The notes: a model not told the origin generated them from the letters alone. A stretch of DNA of 64,000 nucleotides from Candidatus Woesearchaeota archaeon (GCA_016180135.1 JACPBV010000015.1:1-64000); one strand, 5' to 3'; counted from the first letter of the stretch, positions 1 to 9,793 are shown. Made by a program: numbers and translations.

Positions 1-270
1 AATAAAGTCAACTTTGCCAAAATCCTTCTGCACTTTTTCAAAGAAATTCTCGATGAACTCATCGGCGACCATGTCGCATTGCGCAAGGAAAGGCTCCTTG
101 AGCTCTTTGGCAAGCTCTTTGACATAAGGCTCAACCCTGTCCTGATACCCCAATGCGATCCTGCATCCGTTGTCATTGAGCTGCTTTGCGATGCTCCATG
201 CGATGCTCTTGTCAGTGGCAACGCCAAAGACAACTGCTTTTTTTCCGTTAAGGTCGAGTGTTTTTTTCAT
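1..270 (-). CDS. fabI: Enoyl-[acyl-carrier-protein] reductase (FabI-like SDR), N-terminal part, truncated by window start
   Basis: Reverse complement of 1-270 translates without stops as MKKTLDLNGKKAVVFGVATDKSIAWSIAKQLNDNGCRIALGYQDRVEPYVKELAKELKEPFLAQCDMVADEFIENFFEKVQKDFGKVDFI; the GVATDKSIAWSIAK motif is typical of FabI. Not in the ORF track because it is partial. Confidence 0.85.
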   Translation of the reverse strand, partial: MKKTLDLNGKKAVVFGVATDKSIAWSIAKQLNDNGCRIALGYQDRVEPYVKELAKELKEPFLAQCDMVADEFIENFFEKVQKDFGKVDFI

Positions 271-567
271 GGTGATGTTTGAAGCCCTCCGCTTTTTTGC
301 CTGCCGGTAAAACGAGAAAATTTTGCTGTTGCAAAATTATTCTCTAGTTTAGTAAATTATTTCATAATTTATAAACAACCTGAAATCATGGATATTTTTC
401 TTGATTTTATTTAGTATCTCCTTCATAGCAGGGAAGTGGGCAAAGCGTTAATAAAGATTTGGTTTTTCCACATCCACCTTATATTTCATTACTAAAAAGT
501 AGTTATATAAACAAAAGTTTTAAATACTCACCTTTCTTCAGCTTCCGAAAGGAGGCTAAAGTCCACT

Positions 568-1476
568 ATGGCAGAAGGCTCATCGGGAGAAGGCGGGGAA
601 GCTGGCCAATCAGCAGAGAGCGAAGACAGCGGGAGCTCCCATGCCGATGAAAATAAAACAGAGCCAGGCTATGACAATGATTCAACCAACAGCACTGGCA
701 ATCACAACGCTGACAACAGCGGGCAGGTAGATACCCTGGACGGCGCAATTGCCATTATTTCCTATGAAGACAAAAAGACCGGGCAGGTGTATTTCAAACT
801 TGAAGTAAAGCCCGCTGATTACGGCATCCCGGAATATGCCAACAGAGATAGCCTTATTGGTGGGACAATTGCCGTCATGAACGGGCGGAAAGAAGGGGGG
901 TTGGAGGCCCTGCTGCGGGAAATCGGGGAAGAGGTAAAAAACGAAGATGCCCAGGAAGTGATTATAAGCTATCTTGAGAGAAATCCAGTCCCATATATAA
1001 CTAAAACGGTAAACGTTGGAGGACAACCCTCGCTCACTGAAGTCTACCTCGTGCATATCACCGACGCAGAGGAATGGGAAAAGGTAGCCAGGTCTCCTCT
1101 GACCCATGATGCAGGCCCTTCAAAAATCCTCACTCTGGAAGAGATAATCAATAAGCCTGAAGATGACTTCGCTTTCGATGACAAATGGATATATGAAAAA
1201 TACATCAAGGAAAAATTTCCTGAGCATTACAATGCAGCCCTGCAGGGATTGCCCATGCCAGTGGCATCAGCCCCGCAGCTGAAGCCCTACGCTGTCCCTA
1301 AGAAAGCCATCATTGATTTTCCTCACACGCATTATTTGCCTGAAGCAAATGAGCTGCATCATGGTCATCCGCCCAGTAAAGCGGATTATTCTTTAGGGCA
1401 TTCCTCCAAGTCAAGCACGTACCGTTCCCCTCAGATGGATTACAGCGGAGATTTATACATTCGCCGGGCAGCATAA
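568..1476 (+). CDS. Nudix-hydrolase-like protein with low-complexity N-terminus
   Basis: 302 aa ORF; E-GGLEALL-REIGEEV resembles the Nudix box (E-x7-RExxEEx) though the leading Gly is not in register; TTTTAAATA promoter-like element upstream. Confidence 0.55.
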   Translation: MAEGSSGEGGEAGQSAESEDSGSSHADENKTEPGYDNDSTNSTGNHNADNSGQVDTLDGAIAIISYEDKKTGQVYFKLEVKPADYGIPEYANRDSLIGGTIAVMNGRKEGGLEALLREIGEEVKNEDAQEVIISYLERNPVPYITKTVNVGGQPSLTEVYLVHITDAEEWEKVARSPLTHDAGPSKILTLEEIINKPEDDFAFDDKWIYEKYIKEKFPEHYNAALQGLPMPVASAPQLKPYAVPKKAIIDFPHTHYLPEANELHHGHPPSKADYSLGHSSKSSTYRSPQMDYSGDLYIRRAA

Positions 1477-1722
1477 ACATTCTTGAAATATTCAGCAAAG
1501 AAGAATACAAAGAGGGGATAGGAAACGAAGATTAGCTCCGAAGAAGATATCCATCGGGGGGATAGTGTGGGGGGCACAGTTCAAAAGAAAATTATCAGAG
1601 AACCCAAGATTATCACAGAACATAAGATTATCCAGGACATAAGATTATCCAGGACATAAGATTGTCTCAAATTCTTTTTTAAATTCGCAGAAGATAAGAT
1701 TATAAACAAATTCCTTTCTCAT

Positions 1723-2832
1723 GTGAGTATGGAAGTTACCGTTATCGGCTCAGGCACTATCGGGGGATATGCTGCTTATCTTCTCGCAAAAGACGGCCAT
1801 AAAGTCTCGATCTACGAAGACCACGAAAAGATTGGCATCCCCTGCCACTGCACCGGCATCATCACTTCATCCTTCCTTGAGATGGTCAAGCTCAGGGAGG
1901 GGATACTGCTCAATACGCTCAGCAAGGTAAAAATCTTTTCCCCTGACGGCAGATGCGCTGTTCTCAGGTGCAATGATATCGTCGTTGACAGGATAAAGCT
2001 GGATGAGTTCTTTACGCAGATGGCAGTGGATGCAGGGGCGGAATTGATAATGGGCAACAGGCTTAGAGAAATTGATATGCAGAAAAAAAAGATTTGCCTG
2101 GAAAACAAAAACGGGAAAAGGACAATCTCTTATAGAAGGCTTGTAGCCGCTGACGGCCCCAACTCCAGGGTATTTACGGAGCTCAACCCAGGGATCCGCA
2201 GGAGGCATTGGCTCGGCGCCCAGGCAGTCATCAGGGGAAGATTTGACAGAGAGATGTATGAAGTCTATCTCAATAACGATTACTGCAAAGGCTTTTTTGC
2301 ATGGGTCGTCCCTGAATCAGGAGAAAGCGCAATAGCCGGGCTTGCAGTAAGCGAAAGGCCGTCGTTCCATTTCGAAAAGTTCATGAAGCGGCGTTTTGGG
2401 GATGGTTTTAAAAAAGATATATCGGGCTACAGGGGAGGGCTGATTCCCTGCTATGACCCTGGGGTGAATTGCCGCAAGGGTGATGTTTGTTTAGTCGGTG
2501 ATGCAGGGCTCCACGTCAAGGCAACGACCGGCGGAGGGATCATCCCCGGCATGAAAGCGGCTCAGGCACTGGCTGAAAGCTTCAGGACAGGGGAGGATTA
2601 TGAAAATCTCTGGAGAAAAAAAACCGGCTTCAACCTATGGTCCCATCTCAGGATAAGGAAGATGCTTGACAGGTTTACCGATGCTGATTATAACTATCTT
2701 GTCATGCTGATGGGCACCGAAAGGGCCCGGAAGATAATGGCAGATTCAGACCGGGAGTATCCAAAGGCTTTCGCGCTGAAGCTGCTGATGGCAGAGCCGA
2801 GGCTGCTGTATTTTATGAAGCATCTTTTCTGA
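1723..2832 (+). CDS. Geranylgeranyl reductase family FAD-dependent oxidoreductase
   Basis: N-terminal GSGTIGGYAAYLLAKDGHKVSIYE dinucleotide fold, GIPCHCTGIIT, and LVGDAGLHVKATTGGGIIPGMKAA motifs of the archaeal GGR family. Confidence 0.88.
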   Translation: MSMEVTVIGSGTIGGYAAYLLAKDGHKVSIYEDHEKIGIPCHCTGIITSSFLEMVKLREGILLNTLSKVKIFSPDGRCAVLRCNDIVVDRIKLDEFFTQMAVDAGAELIMGNRLREIDMQKKKICLENKNGKRTISYRRLVAADGPNSRVFTELNPGIRRRHWLGAQAVIRGRFDREMYEVYLNNDYCKGFFAWVVPESGESAIAGLAVSERPSFHFEKFMKRRFGDGFKKDISGYRGGLIPCYDPGVNCRKGDVCLVGDAGLHVKATTGGGIIPGMKAAQALAESFRTGEDYENLWRKKTGFNLWSHLRIRKMLDRFTDADYNYLVMLMGTERARKIMADSDREYPKAFALKLLMAEPRLLYFMKHLF

Positions 2833-2934
2833 GGAAAGCCTCGCAGTTTTTTTAGGTTTGCGCCCATAGCAGGATTTCAAATTAATGCAGGCCGCCCTGA
2901 CCTAAACCTTTTATTTTGCACTTTTGTGATTTGA

Positions 2935-3310
2935 AAGGGGCACAAAGTGAATCGGCAAATAAAGAACCTATCCAACCACAATCGAGTAAACTGATGTTTT
3001 CGCCTTCATCGAAAATGCCCTACTCGCCACTTCGAAGGGGGCAGTCCCCCGACAAATCGGTACTTTAGAAAGATTGTTTACGAATCCAACAACATCGGCG
3101 AGGCGAGGTCGGGGGTCGCCCTCCGTGCCGAAGGCACCGGAACGCTGGATTTACCCATCGGGGTGACCGAGCAGGGCAAAATTTCTCAGAAACCTCTGAA
3201 CGTAGTGAACGAGGCACAAAAAATCCTTAAGGATTTTTTCGTGAATTTGACCGTCGAGCCATTTGTTGTTGGATTCAAAAAGGAATTGGAAGTATCGGTT
3301 TTGTAACTGT
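2935..3310. ncRNA. Candidate structured RNA or MITE-like hairpin-array element (family unknown)
   Basis: Perfect 12-bp inverted repeat GAATCCAACAAC (3082-3093)/GTTGTTGGATTC (3265-3276) encloses several hairpins (GTGCC-GAA-GGCAC, CCTC...GAGG, AAAAAATCCTTAAGGATTTTTT); GGGGG-CAGT-CCCCC lies just outside; promoter-like CCTAAACCTTTTATTTTG lies upstream. Confidence 0.3.
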
Positions 3311-3463
3311 GTAATAATTAGGGTTCAGCATAAATGCAAACCGCCCCCGAAACCTTTAAATACTTTAACGGTGAGGAACAGCATGGGGAGTTGGAGGTTT
3401 CCTGTCGGTAGAAGCCATCGGGATAAGAGATTAAACTAAAAGTTTTAAAGGGTAAAAGGGGGG

Positions 3464-3952
3464 ATGGGTATGAGCAGCGTTTCTACAGTGAAAAAGATTG
3501 ACTTAAAGAAGGCTGAAGTGCACAGCCTGATTTTGCTGAACAGGATGATTTCCGGGAGCGATATGCAGTTCCTTGCGTCGGAATTTGACTTTACCGGCGG
3601 GATGGTTGATTTTTTCTCAGGCAACTACCGCAACCTTGGCATCGTTTTCAGGCTTGCCACTATCAATCCGGAAGCATCAGGAAGCAGAGATCCCTTCCTC
3701 AGAAGGGTCTTTCCGAGAATGGAGCAGAACAGCAAGTTTGACAATGCCTTCCTCAGCAGAGACTGCGCCAAGCTGCTGCTGGTGACCAACAAGCGCCTGC
3801 TGAAGCTTGACATGGAAAGAGCCAACGAAAAGATCCTGGATGCGAACTTCATGATTGAGCACATGAATGAAAAAACAGAAAATAGAGAGGAAGCCTCCGG
3901 TGAAGAGCCCAGACAGGGCATGTTCAGGCGGATGATTGAAGCGCTGCGATAA
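3464..3952 (+). CDS. Hypothetical protein
   Basis: 162 aa ORF with an upstream TTTAAATAC and purine-rich GGGGGGATGGGT; opposite-strand ORFs look like shadow frames. Confidence 0.6.
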   Translation: MGMSSVSTVKKIDLKKAEVHSLILLNRMISGSDMQFLASEFDFTGGMVDFFSGNYRNLGIVFRLATINPEASGSRDPFLRRVFPRMEQNSKFDNAFLSRDCAKLLLVTNKRLLKLDMERANEKILDANFMIEHMNEKTENREEASGEEPRQGMFRRMIEALR

Positions 3953-4093
3953 AGATATCATTAGGAAAATAAAGAGTATGGGGGGCATGCGCGCCTTTAT
4001 TGCTGATTTTCCAGGCAAAACTCAGATTCATAGAAGAGATATCAGATTTTCTTCAAACCGCCGCATCAGGTCGTTGTTCTTGGCGAAGCCAGC

Positions 4094-4663
4094 CTATTTT
4101 GTGAAAGCCGGAAACTTCCCTACCCCTGAGATGAATATAATCCCAAAAATGATGATAAAAAGGATAACCACAATTACCATGAATGAGAGCAAAGCCGTCA
4201 GCAGGATTCCGATTGACTTTCCGAGGGAAACCTGATATGCTTCTTTGATGATGAAAATAAGGGCAGTAAGCGCCCAAATCCCGAAAAGGATCGTGAGCGC
4301 TATAGAAAATGGCATGGGAAAGAAAGGGATGGCCAGCGCGATGATATCGAAAAGAAGTGTTATCCCCAGAGGCCTGAAAAAATTGAGAAACCCTGGCGAT
4401 GATCCGAAAAGTTTTGCCATCCAGTGGAACGATAGGATGAACAGCAGCGCAAGGACCGGAAACGTCGGAAGGGTAAATGCCAAAAGCGGCCTCGTCTCAG
4501 AAGTGCTCTTGATGATTTCACCGATGATCTGAAGGATGATGCCGGCAGAAAAGAGGATGATTGCAGGAGTTGTCGCCTGGGCGTCATTGGAGATGCGCCT
4601 GATAGCCTTCCTGTCAAAAATAGCTATCTTGATACCGTCGACAAAGTAGTTCCAGAGGTTCAT
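4094..4663 (-). CDS. Yip1-domain-like multi-pass membrane protein
   Basis: 189 aa with several hydrophobic helices and an IRRISNDAQAT N-terminal segment reminiscent of Yip1 family proteins; TTATAAAT upstream on the minus strand. Confidence 0.6.
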   Translation of the reverse strand: MNLWNYFVDGIKIAIFDRKAIRRISNDAQATTPAIILFSAGIILQIIGEIIKSTSETRPLLAFTLPTFPVLALLFILSFHWMAKLFGSSPGFLNFFRPLGITLLFDIIALAIPFFPMPFSIALTILFGIWALTALIFIIKEAYQVSLGKSIGILLTALLSFMVIVVILFIIIFGIIFISGVGKFPAFTK

Positions 4664-4764
4664 GATGCTATAAATTTATTGTTGAGGCTTATAAATATTG
4701 CCTTTTTTGACTCCCCAATAATATGCTTGTATTTAACTACTTTTTAGTTACTAAAATGGAAATG

Positions 4765-4775
4765 TTTATAAATAT
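4765..4775 (+). promoter_or_regulatory. TATA-box-like element, TTTATAAATAT, ~20-30 nt upstream of ATG (possible leaderless transcript)
   Basis: AATGTTTATAAATATAATGCGG immediately before the ATG at 4796. Confidence 0.5.
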
Positions 4776-4795
4776 AATGCGGTTTTTCTTCAATT

Positions 4796-5869
4796 ATGAA
4801 AGCAACCGATGAAGGCTCAATGTACACATTTATTGCCAATTTGCTAAGGGGTCGGGGCGTCTCCGATCCTTATCTGAAAGGCAGATTTTCCTGCCGGGCA
4901 GAATGTCTGCCCAGCCAAGATGGGCAAGAAGCTGTAAGTCTTGACAGCGTTAAAATCCTTGAGCAAATAGCATTAAGGATAAGCGTTGGTGAAGGTTATC
5001 TACGAGTAACCCAGGCAAGGGATATAGATGCTCCACCAAATGGCGCTTTTACAAGCGTGGATGATGTTTTTCAGTCCGTGCCGCTGATTGAAGAGGTGGA
5101 GATAGGAGGTATTGAGGGTGGCAATGAAATTAATTTTTATTTCAGATTCGTTGACGGAGTTTATCATCCTGAATTTGTCTCATCAAATCTTCCCACCGAT
5201 TGTATCAATAAGGCAGACGAGCTAAGGATTGTTTCTATAAGGGATAAGATATCTAATCCTCTCACCATTGAGGAAATAAGAGGGGGGATTCAGTATGCAT
5301 TGGACTCTATGATGGGTGAACCGGAGAAGGTCTTCCCCAAAGGGCAGGAAACCGGGGTTGATGTCCCTACCTTAAATCTGTATCACGAATTTGCAAACAG
5401 GCTGGCAGGAAAGGGTTTTTTGGAAACAGATTATATGGAAAAGGACGGTTTAGTTGAAGCGGGAGAAAAATTTGAAATTAAAAGTTCGCTTAACGGCTTT
5501 GGAGGCCTGCGGGCCTCCTATTCGCAGGCAAGGAAAACACAAAAAAAGCCTGAAGAAGAAACTTTTGGAAATATAGATAAGTATTATTCAGCCTTTCCTT
5601 TCGATGAATGTGTGCAGATGGAGGGAATTGACGGTTCGGGTAATAGTTATTCGCTCGACGTTTGGTTTGATGATGGGTTATTTGAAGGATGGGATTTTGA
5701 GAAAGAAGCTAGGTTTAGTGATGCCAGAATAACTGCTTTTCTTGACGAGATAAAAGGCTATGCTATTTCAATTGACAAAGAGAATAATAAAAGTCCTACT
5801 CCCCAGCAGAGCCTTGCACTGTTGGATGCTATTATAGATGGGCTGGTTGAAATGAAGAAAGCGGCTTAG
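4796..5869 (+). CDS. Hypothetical protein with two tandem homologous halves
   Basis: 357 aa; the N half (FIANLLRGRGV...IGGIEGGNEINFYFRFVDGVY...) and C half (HEFANRLAGKGF...MEGIDGSGNSYSLDVWFDDGLF...) align by eye. Confidence 0.7.
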   Translation: MKATDEGSMYTFIANLLRGRGVSDPYLKGRFSCRAECLPSQDGQEAVSLDSVKILEQIALRISVGEGYLRVTQARDIDAPPNGAFTSVDDVFQSVPLIEEVEIGGIEGGNEINFYFRFVDGVYHPEFVSSNLPTDCINKADELRIVSIRDKISNPLTIEEIRGGIQYALDSMMGEPEKVFPKGQETGVDVPTLNLYHEFANRLAGKGFLETDYMEKDGLVEAGEKFEIKSSLNGFGGLRASYSQARKTQKKPEEETFGNIDKYYSAFPFDECVQMEGIDGSGNSYSLDVWFDDGLFEGWDFEKEARFSDARITAFLDEIKGYAISIDKENNKSPTPQQSLALLDAIIDGLVEMKKAA

Positions 5870-6031
5870 GTGCTATCCCATTAGGAGCTTCCTGTCTAGA
5901 GGGGCACGATGATGCGGGGTTGGGTCCCCAGCCTACCGAGATAGGCTCTTAATACACCTTCCCCCCAAATAGAAAAAAGCCATCACCTGTTCATCCCAAT
6001 CCCAGGAATCAGCAGAATAAATTAAAAATAA

Positions 6032-6340
6032 TCACTCTTTCATCTCAATCTCTATATTAAGCCCTTCAGGAATAGGGACTCTCATCACCAGCCTCAATGC
6101 CCGTTCATCCAGCCCGAGGTCAATGAACCGCTTATGGATCCTCAGCTCAAAACGGTCATACATTGAAGTCCCGCCGCCATCTGGACCTTTCCTTGTGGTG
6201 ACCTTAAGCTTCTTGGTGGGCAGAGGGACAGGCCCGCGCATATCAACGCCGGTCTTTTCAGAAATATCTTTAATGAAATTACATACTTCGTTGATTTTGT
6301 TGATGTCCGTGCTTGCGAGCTTGATTCTTGCCTTTTGCAT
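6032..6340 (-). CDS. rps10: 30S ribosomal protein S10 (uS10)
   Basis: [26 protein letters not shown]...[40 protein letters not shown]: canonical archaeal S10. Confidence 0.97.
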   Translation of the reverse strand: MQKARIKLASTDINKINEVCNFIKDISEKTGVDMRGPVPLPTKKLKVTTRKGPDGGGTSMYDRFELRIHKRFIDLGLDERALRLVMRVPIPEGLNIEIEMKE

Positions 6341-6420
6341 AGTCTCCTTTCATCAACGAAGTGTGCCTCACAATGAGCCTCTGGTCATCATGACCCCGGA
6401 AGGGGAACACAACAACGGAA

Positions 6421-7576
6421 TTACTTTTTGACCAGATCGATACACATGCCGGCAGCGACAGTTGCGCCGGAATCCCGGACAGCGAACCTTGCCATCTGCG
6501 GTATATCCTTCTGCTTTTCAATGACCAATGGCTGAACTGGCTTGACCTTGACAATAGCAGCATCGCCGTTCTTGATAAAGTCCGGCTTCTCCTGCAATGT
6601 TTCGCCAGTTGCAGGATTCAGTTTCTTGACAAGTTCGATAAACTGGCATGCTACCTGTGCAGTGTGAATATGGAACACCGGCGTATAGCCGATAGTAATG
6701 ACTGAAGGATGGTTCAGCACGACAATCTGGGCAATGGTGCATCTCGATGGATTTCACTTCACCGGTGATGCCTTTGCCTTCCCTTGCAGGAACAACAATG
6801 ATTTTGTCGCTGACTTTCATAACGCCCGTCTCAACCCTTCCGACAGGAACGACACCGATACCGGTGATATTGTAGACATCCTGAATAGGCAGCCTCAAAG
6901 GAAGCTGTGTTGGCTTTTCCGGAGGAACTAAAGTATCCATCGTTGCAAGCAAAGTCCCCCCTTTATACCAGGGCATATTCCCAAGGCTCTTTGCGACATT
7001 CTCGCCGGGATATGAAGCGATAGGGATAAAAGGTATCTTGTCCGGATTATATCCGACAGATTTCAGCAGCGCAGAAAGCTGAACCTTGAGGTCGTTGAAT
7101 TTCTTCTCGTCATATTTGGCCATGTCCATCTTGTTGATGGCAACGATAAGCTGCTGGACACCCATGGTCTTGCAAAGGAACACATGCTCCCTTGTCTGCG
7201 CCTGGATGCCGTCTCCCTGGTTTGCAGAGACAACAAGCACTCCGGCATCAGCCTGTGAAGCGCCGGTAATCATGTTCTTGATGAAATCCCTGTGCCCGGG
7301 GGCATCGATGATAGTAAAGAAATATTTTGGAGTCTCAAATTTCTTGTGGGCAAGGTCGATGGTAACTCCCCTTTCCTGCTCTTCCTTCAGGTTGTCCATG
7401 ACAAAAGCAAATTCAAACCCAACTTTGCCGACTTCCTTCGCCCTGTCTTTGAGCTTCTTCATAGCCTGCTCATCGACATTGCCGGAATCATACAGCAGCC
7501 TGCCTACAGTAGTTGATTTTCCATGGTCTACATGGCCTACGAATACCAGATTGATGTGCACTTTATTTTTTGCCAT
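6421..7576 (-). pseudogene. tuf: Elongation factor 1-alpha with internal deletion and frameshift (or misassembly)
   Basis: Frame 1 (7576 down to ~6740) is canonical EF-1A up to [10 protein letters not shown]. Sequence then jumps to (A)[28 protein letters not shown]...[15 protein letters not shown] in another frame. Roughly 44 residues of domain 2 are missing at the junction. Confidence 0.9.
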
Positions 7577-7770
7577 TGTTGTTTCACCTTAAGCCGTGTT
7601 TAATGACGATAAATGCTCCTGTTAGGAATTTGAGATTTGTTTATAAATGTTACTATTTTTGGAATTGCCGGGCATTCTGAAGGGAGCATGCAGAAAAAAG
7701 AGAAGAGGTTTTTCAAATAAATTCCGTAGCCGCCGCCAAACGCAGAATGGGAAAGATGCTCTCAAAAAAA

Positions 7771-9045
7771 CTAATGAGTGAGCCATGACCATAGCCTGTT
7801 CAGGGCAGAATTTGGAGACGTGCTAATCTGGACGCTTCCGTTTCCGGAGACCCTTGCAGAAGCAGGCCGGAAATTTGCCTGAGGCGCTGAAGACATCACC
7901 CAGTTAAGGGCGCCGCCAGCCCAACTGCTTTTTCGGGATGCTCTATCAGGCGATTCTGCCAAAGTATTTTTTCGGTAAGTCGATTCCTGGATCGCTCCCG
8001 CAACATCGCCATATCCCAAGCGGTGCAATGATCCAAGAGTCAGTAATTCCTCTTGGCCTTGAATACTCAGGGTGATGCGCCCATGCTCATCGGGGGCATA
8101 TCTTCCAAGATAAGCCTGCAGGAATTGTGGAAAATCAATCCTTCTCGACTTAAAATTTCCTATGCTCTCTGTCTTGAGCCGCAACAATGCCTCAAGTGTT
8201 CTCAATTCATCAACAAAGGGAGAGCCCATTGCGTTTCCGGAATTTCTTTCTATTTGCGCGATATAGTCTCTGAGTATCTTTGATCGTAAAAGATAAGACA
8301 GCCCATTATCGCCGGAAGCGCCGTCAGTGCCAAAGGTTTTCATCCCTAATGCCAGCTCTTTCCTCCTCTGCCCGTCCCGCAGATCATCAATAAAACTTTC
8401 CAGGCTGCCCGTTGAGGGAATTGTTCTATAGCCGTGTGAAGGGGAGCTTTGAGGGGAGGCTTGAGGAGAGCCTGAAGGTAAGAATTGAGGAGAGCCTGAA
8501 GGTAAGAATTGAGGAGAGCCCGAAGATGAGCCTGAAGCATAGGCTCGAGAATTATCAGCAGGAGTATGCTGTTCCCTAACTTTTTGCAGCGATTCAATCT
8601 TCCGCTTCATCAAAGATTTTACATAAGCAAAATTTTGTGGTTTCAGATCCGCATTATCATAAAGATAATTTTCTTTTCCGGCTTTTGCTGCATAGCTTTT
8701 TTCGACGGCATCAACTTTTTTCAATGTTTCTTCAAGAAAACCGATTGATTTATCCGAGGATTGGAAGTGTTCAGAAGCCAAAATCTTTGCTGCCCTGGCC
8801 AGCATCGCTCTTTCGTCAGAAATATACGCAGAAGGCTCTTTGATTTCCTTCTCTTCATACCCCAGCCGAGCTGCCCGTCTCTTCGCATACTCCCTGAAAG
8901 TGCTAGCATCACGATAGACGCCGGAAAACATCAGAAGGAGTCCGGCTGCGCTGTCGAGCGGCTTGTTCTGCCTTGGAGAGTATTGTGAAGAAGCCTCATC
9001 TTTCAGGGAATTTATCCCGCCAGGCAACGTTGCCGCTATTGCCAT
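7771..9045 (-). CDS. Hypothetical protein with SPQFLPSG-type repeats
   Basis: 424 aa ORF; in-frame 24-nt repeat at 8461-8508 encodes SGSPQFLPSGSPQFLP. Confidence 0.6.
   Translation of the reverse strand: MAIAATLPGGINSLKDEASSQYSPRQNKPLDSAAGLLLMFSGVYRDASTFREYAKRRAARLGYEEKEIKEPSAYISDERAMLARAAKILASEHFQSSDKSIGFLEETLKKVDAVEKSYAAKAGKENYLYDNADLKPQNFAYVKSLMKRKIESLQKVREQHTPADNSRAYASGSSSGSPQFLPSGSPQFLPSGSPQASPQSSPSHGYRTIPSTGSLESFIDDLRDGQRRKELALGMKTFGTDGASGDNGLSYLLRSKILRDYIAQIERNSGNAMGSPFVDELRTLEALLRLKTESIGNFKSRRIDFPQFLQAYLGRYAPDEHGRITLSIQGQEELLTLGSLHRLGYGDVAGAIQESTYRKNTLAESPDRASRKSSWAGGALNWVMSSAPQANFRPASARVSGNGSVQISTSPNSALNRLWSWLTH
8461..8525 (-). repeat. 24-nt tandem repeat (2 full copies plus partial) within CDS
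   Basis: TTGAGGAGAGCCTGAAGGTAAGAA at 8461-8484 and 8485-8508, then partial TTGAGGAGAGCCCGAAG. Confidence 0.9.
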
Positions 9046-9122
9046 AAGGGGGGTAATGCATGTAAACTATATAAAATTAACGATTGTTAATAGGGGAATT
9101 TACAGAAAAATTAATCGAGAAG

Positions 9123-9158
9123 TTAAAAGGAAGATTAAAAGGAAGATTAAAGAGAAAT
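9123..9158. repeat. 12-nt tandem repeat TTAAAAGGAAGA in 5' leader of the 9045 minus-strand gene
   Basis: TTAAAAGGAAGA twice, then TTAAAGAGAAAT. Confidence 0.8.
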
Positions 9159-9217
9159 TAGCAAAGAGGGCAGTGATGTCAAAGCTGCTGACGGCCGGGC
9201 TGTTGTTGCAGAGAGTA

Positions 9218-9793
9218 TCAGCTTACAAAAATATTTTCATTCGGCCAGTCTTTTTTTATAATCCCCCCGGCCATATTCAGGAAAGGCAGATAATTATGGA
9301 AATACCTCAGCTCCTGGATGATGGGAATTGCCTCGATGCCGACGACGCAGCCTTTGCCGTGGTTCCTCTCCAGCGACGGCAGCAGGACGGAATTAAAAAG
9401 TTCAGTTATTTCCTTGTGGTTCTTCCCTTCTATGATGATAAACAGGCCGATGTGTCCGCTGTATTCTATCAAAAACGAGTCAAGGATATATTTCGTGAAG
9501 ACGCTTTTTACTTTTGGTTCAGTCCTGATCTCCTCGATCACTGTGTTGAGCTGGATGCCGATCTTGAACTTGAGGATGTAGCTGATCTGCGCGCCATACG
9601 TCCCGATGCCGCTCTCTCCGTAATTGACTTTTGCAAGATACTGGATAATTCCCTCTTCTTCCATCTTTTTCCGCTTTCGGTTGACGGTGCGGATAGGGAC
9701 TCGAGTATTCTTTCCTATCTGGTTGTCAGAAATCCTTGGATTTTTTATCAGTTCCCTAAGGATCAGATTTTCCTGATGGTCGATTCCCCTCAT
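9218..9793 (-). CDS. Lrp/AsnC-family transcriptional regulator
   Basis: MRGIDHQENLILRELIKNPRISDNQIGKNTRVPIRTVNRKRKKMEEEGIIQYLAKVNY: winged HTH; start set at the internal ATG (9793) rather than 9898. Confidence 0.8.
   Translation of the reverse strand: MRGIDHQENLILRELIKNPRISDNQIGKNTRVPIRTVNRKRKKMEEEGIIQYLAKVNYGESGIGTYGAQISYILKFKIGIQLNTVIEEIRTEPKVKSVFTKYILDSFLIEYSGHIGLFIIIEGKNHKEITELFNSVLLPSLERNHGKGCVVGIEAIPIIQELRYFHNYLPFLNMAGGIIKKDWPNENIFVS

Noticed and set aside
2935-3310. RNase P RNA or SRP RNA identity for the structured element
   Set aside because: Size is plausible, but I cannot find the conserved GAGGAAAGUC/ACAGAA (RNase P) or GGAAG...AGCAGCC/GUGAACC (SRP) cores.
5870-5965. Possible tRNA/C-D box RNA (GGGGCACGATGATGCGGGGTTGGGTCCCC)
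   Set aside because: Small GGGG/CCCC and CCTA/TAGG stems exist, but no cloverleaf or C/D box pair can be built; more likely intergenic terminator-type sequence.
6518-6720. Programmed frameshift in EF-1A
   Set aside because: The frame change coincides with loss of ~44 conserved residues, so a simple recoding event would not restore a full protein.
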